Source: Nocardia sp. (GTDB lineage: Bacteria; Actinomycetota; Actinomycetes; Mycobacteriales; Mycobacteriaceae). From it: a stretch of DNA of 6,737 nt. A program made the translations under genes and the position numbers. Of the stretch, positions 1-5,800 are shown piece after piece. Each line of letters opens with the position of its first letter. Within the stretch, counting starts at the first letter, position 1. The notes under the pieces were generated by a model that made no database searches, was not told the origin of the DNA, and worked only from the letters and a program-made list of their open reading frames with translations. The DNA is taken from NCBI GenBank assembly GCA_013361595.1, contig JABFXT010000260.1, positions 1 to 6,737 of the forward strand, read 5' to 3'.

Positions 1-762
1 ACAGATATTTGGCAAGTTCGGAGAACTCTCTCCGACCGGGCCGCTCACCAGGGTGCCGCCTTCGCCATCGCGGTGGCCGTCGCCTACCTGGGTGCCGACA
101 GCATCTCCTCCTACGTCTGGTTCGGGTTCGCGGGCGCCGCCGTGGTGGCGGTGCTGGTGTACCGGCTGGGCACCGTCGGCCGCGGCGGGACCGATCCGAT
201 CCGGCTCACCCTGGCCGGTGTCGCGGTGACGGCCGTGCTCACCGGCGTCACCAAGGGGCTCATCCTGCTGAACTCGACCGCCTTCGACAAGATGCGCCAG
301 TGGGACGCCGGCGCGCTGACCGGCCGTGGCTACGATGTGCTGGCCGGCGCGACCCCCTTCATCGTGGCCGGAACGGTCCTGGCCTTCGTCGCCGCCCGAT
401 CGCTCAACGCCGTGGCACTCGGCGACGATCTGGCCCGCGCGCTGGGCGTGCACGTCAACCGGACCCGGGCCTGTACCGCGCTGGCCCTGATCCTGCTCTG
501 TGGCACCGCGACCGCGGCGGTCGGTCCGATCACCTTCGTGGGGCTCGCCGTGCCGCATATCGCCCGCTGGATCGTCGGTCCCGATACGCGCTGGATCGTC
601 GCCTATTCGCTCGTGCTGGCGCCCGCTCTGGTTCTCTTCGCGGATGTGGTCGGCCGGGTCGCCATCCCACCCGACGAACTGTCCGCCGGGGTGGTGACCG
701 CGTTCCTCGGTGCGCCGGTGCTGATCTGGCTGGCCCGTCGCTCGGAGATGAGGCAGTCGTGA
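1..762 (+). CDS. fepD: FecCD-family siderophore ABC permease, FepD-like (5' end cut by window)
   Basis: Inner-membrane permease subunit of an iron-siderophore importer, expected to pair with the next permease to form the channel. The frame is open from base 1 and ends at TGA 760-762, giving 253 residues; the family usually has about 330-350, so roughly the first 80-100 are outside the window. Visible are several hydrophobic helices, the loop GDDLARALGV that in this fold contacts the ATPase, the conserved stretch GPITFVGLAVPHIAR (bases 523-567) and the C-terminal PPDELSAGVVTAFLGAP. The order permease-permease-ATPase and the FepC-like ATPase support FepD rather than another FecCD member; substrate is inferred. 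The stop overlaps the next start by four bases, which suggests translational coupling. The first 15 or so codons do not fit the family's usual NPLxxPxxLGVNxGA motif (see findings). FecCD membership is nearly certain; the exact name is less so. Confidence 0.93.
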   Translation, partial: TDIWQVRRTLSDRAAHQGAAFAIAVAVAYLGADSISSYVWFGFAGAAVVAVLVYRLGTVGRGGTDPIRLTLAGVAVTAVLTGVTKGLILLNSTAFDKMRQWDAGALTGRGYDVLAGATPFIVAGTVLAFVAARSLNAVALGDDLARALGVHVNRTRACTALALILLCGTATAAVGPITFVGLAVPHIARWIVGPDTRWIVAYSLVLAPALVLFADVVGRVAIPPDELSAGVVTAFLGAPVLIWLARRSEMRQS

Positions 763-1838
763 CCACTGTGCGCAAGACGCCGCGGTTCGGTGTCGCCTCC
801 ACCGTCGACTTCGGCCGTTCGGTCCGAGTGCTGCGCCTGCGGGGCTGCACCACCCGGTTCGGGGTGCGCGGCCTGGTGGTGACGATCGTCCTGCTGGTCG
901 CCGCGTGTGTGGTGGCGCTGCTCGCGCTGGGCACCGGCGATTTCGCCATTCCGCCGGACCGCGTGCTGCGGGCGCTGCTCGGTACCGGGGTGGGCGGCGA
1001 CGAACTGGTCGTGCGGGAATGGCGGTTGCCCCGGGTACTCATGGCGCTCGTGCTCGGCGCGGCGCTCGGGATCAGCGGCGCGATCCTGCAGTCGGTCACC
1101 CGTAACCCGCTGGGCAGCCCCGATATCGTCGGGTTCAACTCCGGCGCCTACACCGGGGCATTGCTGGTGATCCTGTCCGGTGGCGGCTACTACGCGACCG
1201 CGGCCGGGGCGGTCGGCGGAGGCCTGTGCACCGCGCTCGCGATCTTCCTGCTGGCGTTCCAGCAGAGCGTCAAGGGTTTCCGGCTGATCATCGTCGGTAT
1301 CGGTGTCGGGGCGATGATGGCCGCGGTCAACACGTGGCTCATCCTGCGCGCCGATCTCGACGAGGCGATGTCGGCGGCCGCGTGGGGCGTCGGGACGCTG
1401 GACGGGCTCACCTGGGACGAGATCGGCCCGGCGCTGATCGTGCTGGCACTGCTGGCCGTCGCGGTGATCCCCGCCGCGTATCGATTGCAGGTGCTGGAAC
1501 TGGGTGACGACGCGGCGCGCGCGCTCGGTATCCGGGTCGGCCGGGCGCGGCTGGTGCTGACGGTGCTCAGTGTCGCGTTCACGGCGGTGGGCACCGCGGT
1601 GGCGGGTCCGATCGCATTCGTCGCGCTGGCGGCCCCGCAGCTGGGCCGGCGCCTGGCCCGCACCCCGACGACCGCGCTGCTGCCGGCGGCGGCGATGGGG
1701 GCGCTGCTGCTGGTGACATGTGACTGGATCTCGCGGCGGCTGTTCGCGCCGACGAGCGTGCCGGTCGGCGTGGTCACCGCATCGGTCGGCGGCGCGTATC
1801 TGGCCTATCTGCTGGTGGCCGAGGCTCGACGGAACTGA
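759..1838 (+). CDS. fepG: FecCD-family siderophore ABC permease, FepG-like
   Basis: Second membrane permease of the importer, 359 residues and complete. The GTG at 759 overlaps the preceding TGA (GTGA) and has AGG at 751-753 just upstream, which is why it was chosen. Residues 1-37 form an Arg-rich cytoplasmic tail (eight Arg, one Lys), a little longer than in E. coli FepG; the first membrane helix begins near residue 38. The family signature is clear: LPRVLMALVLGAALGISGA, then RNPLGSPDIVGFNSGA from residue 115, the coupling loop GDDAARALGIRVGRAR, GPIAFVALAAPQLGRRL from residue 283, and PVGVVTASVGGAYL near the end. The VALAAPQ version of that motif is the FepG type, whereas the upstream partner has VGLAVPH, so the two are distinct paralogous subunits. 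No frameshift or missing segment is seen. An iron box is expected upstream of the operon, outside the window. Confidence 0.95.
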   Translation: MTTVRKTPRFGVASTVDFGRSVRVLRLRGCTTRFGVRGLVVTIVLLVAACVVALLALGTGDFAIPPDRVLRALLGTGVGGDELVVREWRLPRVLMALVLGAALGISGAILQSVTRNPLGSPDIVGFNSGAYTGALLVILSGGGYYATAAGAVGGGLCTALAIFLLAFQQSVKGFRLIIVGIGVGAMMAAVNTWLILRADLDEAMSAAAWGVGTLDGLTWDEIGPALIVLALLAVAVIPAAYRLQVLELGDDAARALGIRVGRARLVLTVLSVAFTAVGTAVAGPIAFVALAAPQLGRRLARTPTTALLPAAAMGALLLVTCDWISRRLFAPTSVPVGVVTASVGGAYLAYLLVAEARRN

Positions 1839-1842
1839 GGGA
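1837..1842 (+). promoter_or_regulatory. Ribosome binding site of the FepC-like ATPase
   Basis: GAGGGA overlaps the stop of the upstream permease gene and lies six bases before GTG 1849. It supports that start over an in-frame extension further upstream inside the permease gene. Confidence 0.7.
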
Positions 1843-1848
1843 ATCATC

Positions 1849-2703
1849 GTGGACGAAGAACTCGAGCACAGCACTGCCGAGGTGGCCGCGCCGGACTCCG
1901 GCGCCCCCGCGCGGCTGCGGGCCGACCGGCTCCGGCTGGGCTACCGCAACAGGGTGATCAGTGACGAACTGACCGTCGATATCCCCGACGGCACCTTCAC
2001 CGTCATCATCGGCCCGAACGCGTGCGGGAAATCGACCCTGCTGCGGGCACTCTCGCGACTGCTGGCACCCGAATCCGGCGCGGTCCTGCTGGACGGCAAG
2101 GAGATAGGCGGCTATCCGGCCAAGGAGGTCGCCCGGCGGATCGGGCTGCTGCCGCAGACCTCGACCGCGCCGGAGGGCATCCGCGTCGCCGATCTGGTGG
2201 CCCGGGGCCGATATCCGCACCAGTCGCTGATCCGGCAGAGGACGCGCCGGGACGAGGAGGCGGTGGCGGCGGCGATGGCGGCCACCGGTGTATCCGACCT
2301 GTCCGGGCGGCTGGTGGACGAACTTTCCGGCGGTCAGCGGCAGCGGGTGTGGATCGCGATGGTGCTGGCCCAGGAGACGCCGATCGTGCTGCTCGACGAG
2401 CCGACGACCTTTCTCGATATCGCCCACCAGATCCAGCTGCTGGATCTGTGCCGCGAGTTGAACCGGGAGACCGGCCGGACGATCGTCGCGGTACTGCACG
2501 ATCTGAATCACGCGTTCCGCTATGCCGATCACCTCGTCGCGATGCGTGACGGCGCGGTGGTCGCGGCCGGGGCGCCGCGGGAGATCGTCACCGCCGAACT
2601 CGTGCAGAAGGTCTTCGACCTGGGCTGTCGAGTGATCGACGACCCGGAAACGGGTACTCCGCTGGTGGTTCCGTTGGCGAAACAGGCGGTCCGCACGGTC
2701 TGA
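1849..2703 (+). CDS. fepC: Siderophore ABC transporter ATPase, FepC-like
   Basis: Cytoplasmic ATPase that powers the permease pair; 284 residues (E. coli FepC has 271). GTG 1849 was chosen because GAGGGA at 1837-1842 lies six bases upstream, the gap to the previous stop is ten bases, and the core domain starts soon after. The first 22 or so residues are an acidic extension before the core. Walker A GPNACGKST is at 55-63, the ABC signature LSGGQRQR starts at 159, Walker B IVLLDE is at 179-184 with catalytic E184, and the switch His is H217 in VLHDLN. FepC-typical stretches recur throughout: KEVARRIGLLPQ, VARGRYPHQ, WIAMVLAQETPIVLLDEPTT, GAPREIVTAELV and DDPETGTPLVVPL. This is among the best-supported names in the window and points to a catecholate-type ferric siderophore, though related hydroxamate systems share much of the pattern. 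Confidence 0.96.
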   Translation: MDEELEHSTAEVAAPDSGAPARLRADRLRLGYRNRVISDELTVDIPDGTFTVIIGPNACGKSTLLRALSRLLAPESGAVLLDGKEIGGYPAKEVARRIGLLPQTSTAPEGIRVADLVARGRYPHQSLIRQRTRRDEEAVAAAMAATGVSDLSGRLVDELSGGQRQRVWIAMVLAQETPIVLLDEPTTFLDIAHQIQLLDLCRELNRETGRTIVAVLHDLNHAFRYADHLVAMRDGAVVAAGAPREIVTAELVQKVFDLGCRVIDDPETGTPLVVPLAKQAVRTV

Positions 2704-2715
2704 ACCAGGCAAACT

Positions 2716-2770
2716 AGGACAAAATTCGTACCTGGTAGATATTTCCCTTCAGTAAAGGTTAGGCTAACCT
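2716..2770 (+). promoter_or_regulatory. Probable iron-regulated promoter of the peptide synthetase
   Basis: This is the only clearly AT-rich stretch between the two transcription units. Possible elements are AGGACA at 2716-2721 as a weak -35 paired with TATTTC at 2740-2745, which would put the iron box over the transcription start. Alternatively, TAGGCT at 2760-2765 or TAACCT at 2765-2770 is the -10, with no good -35. A promoter here is likely because of the iron box; which hexamers are used cannot be decided by eye. Confidence 0.45.
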
Positions 2771-2772
2771 CA
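2754..2772 (+). promoter_or_regulatory. Iron box (IdeR/DmdR/DtxR-type operator)
   Basis: Matches the known actinobacterial iron-box consensus TTAGGTTAGGCTAACCTAA at 16 of 19 positions; mismatches are at positions 1, 2 and 18. The core AGGTTAG-G-CTAACCT (2756-2770) is a perfect 7+1+7 palindrome. The box lies 51 bases after the ATPase stop and 82 bases before the synthetase start, so it most likely represses the synthetase promoter when Fe2+-loaded IdeR or DmdR is present. TAGGCT (2760-2765) and TAACCT (2765-2770) both fit a TANNNT -10 element inside the box, an arrangement known for mycobacterial IdeR-regulated promoters. Regulation itself is inferred from the motif. Confidence 0.93.
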
Positions 2773-2789
2773 ACTGAGGTTGTGTGCCG

Positions 2790-2812
2790 TGCCCGTGGAT
2801 AAGGGACGGGCA
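2790..2812 (+). other. Short hairpin in the leader of the synthetase gene
   Basis: TGCCCGT (2790-2796) and ACGGGCA (2806-2812) are perfect 7-bp arms around a nine-base loop. A G-U pair (2789 with 2813) could extend the stem. It lies in the presumed 5' leader, between the iron box and the ribosome binding site. No U-tract follows, so it is not a standard terminator; it may be a leader structure, an mRNA stabiliser or chance in GC-rich DNA. Confidence 0.3.
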
Positions 2813-2842
2813 TCGGCGCCCCACCGAAAGTGGTTCACAGCG

Positions 2843-2849
2843 AAGGGAG
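2843..2849 (+). promoter_or_regulatory. Ribosome binding site of the peptide synthetase
   Basis: AAGGGAG lies five bases before GTG 2855. In-frame GTG codons at 2789 and 2795 lack such a site, so this element fixes the start. Confidence 0.8.
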
Positions 2850-2854
2850 TTGCC

Positions 2855-5800
2855 GTGCCGGCGGCAGTGCAGGACGCCTCGGGGGCAAGCGATCCCGGAT
2901 TACCGCTCACCGGTCCGCAGCTGGGGATCTGGAACGCGCAGCAGTTCGACCCCGAATCCGGTCGCTATCTGGTCGGCGAGGTACTGGAGATCTCCGGTGA
3001 CACTCCGATCGATGTGACGGCACTGGCCGAGGCCATCCGCCGGACCGTGGCCGAAGCCGAGAACATGCGGCTGCGCTTCCGCGATACCGCTACCGGTCCC
3101 AGGCAATTCGTCTGCGACGAGCCGGCGGTCCTGCAACCGATGATCGACCTGCGCGGTGCGGCCGAACCCCGTTCGCTCGCCCACGAGGCGGTGGCACTGG
3201 AACGTCATCAGGCGGCGCAGCGATGCCGCGGCATGGTCGACCGGCGGCTCTACAACTACACGCTGATCCGGCTCACCGACTCCGAGGTGTGGTGTGTGCA
3301 GCTGTACCACCACCTGATCGTCGACGGTTACAGCGCGGCACTGCTGTCCCGTCGCGTCGCCGCGCACTACACCGCCCTGCGCAAGGGCGGCGAACCGCCG
3401 AAGGCGACCTTCGGCGCGATCGCCGACCTGGTCGCCGACGAACAGAACTACCGCGACAGCGAGCAATTCCAGGAAGATCAGCGCTACTGGCGCGAACAGC
3501 TCAGTCCCGCACCCTCGCTGGACGGGCGCGGCACCGTCCTCGGCGGTGCGGTGGAGCGCACCATCCGCGCCGAGGCCGTCCTGCCGGTGGAAACGCTGGA
3601 GCGGCTGCGCAGTTGCACCGAGCGGTACCGGATCACCTGGGCCGACGGGCTCATCGCCTGCTATGCCGCCTATGTTCAGCGGCTGCTGGGCAATTCCGAT
3701 GTGGTGCTGTCGATGCTGATGATGGGCCGGGTGGGCCGGGTCGCGCTGAGCACGCCCGCGATGGCGGTGAACGTCCTGCCGCTGCGGTTGCCGGTCCACG
3801 CCCACGACACCGTCGGCGAACTCGGTGTGCGGGTCGCGCAGACCCTGCGCGAGATGCGCCGGCATCAGCGCTACAGCGGTGCGGACCTGGCCCGCGATCT
3901 CAGCGGTTTCGGAGCGGGCGAACTGCTGCACGGTATCGGGATGAACCTCAAGGTCTTCGACTTCGCGCTGGATTTCGACGGTGCCGAGGGCGTGCTGCGC
4001 AATGTGGCCGGTGGGCCGCCGGAGGATCTCGGCCTGGTCGTGACCCCGCTACCCGACAAATCGGTGCTGCTGGGTTTCGAATGCGATGCGCGGACCAATG
4101 ATCCGGAGACCGCCTACCGCCGGGTGGCGGGCCTGGTGCGGGTCGTCGAGGCGTTCACCGAACTGGACAAGGTGGCGGTCGGGACCCTGGAGCTGATCGA
4201 TCGCGACGAACGCGAGCGGTTGCTCGACGGCCGCGCCGGTCCGCCGGCCGCGGCGGCCACCGAATCGGTACCCGCCGCGGTGGACCGGATGGTCGCGGAA
4301 TACGCGGACAGCACGGTTCTGGTCGGTGGGACACGGCATTACACCGGCGGTGAACTCGGTGGCCGGGTGTACCGGCTGGCCAGGTATCTGCGAGCTCGGG
4401 GTGTGACACCGGGCCGGCCGGTCGGGGTCGCCCTGCCGCGCACCGTCGATCTGGTGGTCGCGCTGCTCGCGGTCTGGCGGGCCGGTGGTACCTATCTGCC
4501 GCTCGATCCCGAACATCCGGTGCCCCGGCTGCAGACCATGATCGACGATGCCGCCCCCGTCCTGGTACTCACCGATTCCGCACTGGCCGGCGAACTCATC
4601 TGCCCGGCCGTAGAACTCGACAGCGAACCGGTACTCGACGCCTTGCGCGACTACCCGGACGCGCCGCTCACCACCGCCGAAACCGGGGAGATCCGCGGCG
4701 ATCACCCCGCCTACGTTCTCTACACCTCCGGTTCGACGGGCACGCCGAAAGGCGTGGTGATCGACCACACCGCCCTCGCCCAGCTGGTGGCCGGGCACCG
4801 CGACGGAATCTACGCCGACACCGTGGCGCGCGCCGGGGGCCGCCGCCTGACGGTCGCGCACACCACCTCGTTCGCTTTCGACGCCGCCCTCGATCCGTTG
4901 CTGTGGCTGCTCGACGGGCATCGGATCCAGCTCTACGACAGCGAGATCCGGCGTGACCCGGCGGCGCTGGTCGCGGCCTTCCGCACCGACGGCGTGGAGG
5001 TCGTGGACGGTACCCCGACCCTGGCCGCGGCGCTGTTCGCCCACGGTCTAGCCGAGCTCGCGCCGCGGCTGCTGGTGCTCGGCGGGGAGGCGTGCCCACC
5101 CGATCTGTGGCAGCAGGTGCAGCGCGCCGGGATCACCGCCGTCAACCTCTACGGTCCGACCGAGGCCACCGTCGACGCCATCGGCGCGCCGGTGCACGGT
5201 ACGGATCCGCATATCGGTGTCCCACTCCGGGGGGTGCGGGTCTATCTCCTGGACAACGGGCTGCAGGTGGTGGCGGACGGGCAGCCCGGCGAGCTCTACC
5301 TCGCGGGCACCGGTATCGCACAGGGCTATCTGGGCCGGCCCGGTGTCAGCGCCCAGAGTTTCGTGGCCGACCCGTTCGGTCCGCCGGGGTCGCGGATGTA
5401 CCGCACCGGCGATCGGGCCCGCTGGGTCCCCGGTCGTGGTTACTTCTACGCCGGACGAGCCGACGCCCAGGTGAAGATCCGTGGGCACCGGATCGAGATC
5501 GGTGAGGTCGAAGCCGCGCTGAGCGGGCTTCCGGAGGTGGCCGCGGCGGTCGCGGATATCCGGGATATCGCCGGGCGCGCGAGCCTGATCGGGTACATCG
5601 TCGCGGCACCGGATTCGCCGGACGCGCGCACCGGGCCCGGGGACCTCGGGGCCCGCCTGCGCAACCGGCTGGCCGAATCCCTGCCCGATGCCATGGTGCC
5701 GACCCGCATCGTCGTGCTCGACGAACTGCCGTGGACAGTGAACGGGAAGGTGGACCGCACCGCGCTGCCCGAACCGGCCGAGCCGACCGGCGGTCGCGAA

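Noticed and set aside
9..758. Extension of the second permease upstream from base 9 in the same frame
   Set aside because: The extension overlaps the first permease gene completely and translates to Arg-rich, non-family sequence. The GTGA overlap at 759 is the natural start.
1720..1848. Extension of the ATPase start into the end of the second permease gene
   Set aside because: The extra residues do not match FepC-type proteins, and GTG 1849 has a well-placed GAGGGA.
603..1874. Open frame of 423 codons on the - strand
   Set aside because: It is antisense to the two permease genes. Its Gln/Arg/His-rich composition matches a shadow of hydrophobic codons, and no domain is visible.
2704..2736. 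ACCAGG/CCTGGT inverted repeat after the ATPase gene as a terminator
   Set aside because: It has only 6 bp, a 21-base loop and no real U-tract; too weak to call. No convincing terminator of the importer operon was found.
2789..2797. GTG codons at 2789 and 2795 as alternative synthetase starts
   Set aside because: They are in frame but lack a ribosome binding site and would put the leader hairpin inside the coding region. GTG 2855 has AAGGGAG at the right distance.
3308..3328. C1 as a heterocyclisation (Cy) domain as in mycobactin or nocobactin synthetases
   Set aside because: The motif is HHLIVDG; the DxxxxD replacement typical of Cy domains is absent.
2900..3931. Open frame of 343 codons on the - strand
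   Set aside because: It is antisense to condensation domain C1, with no own motifs and no ribosome binding site seen.
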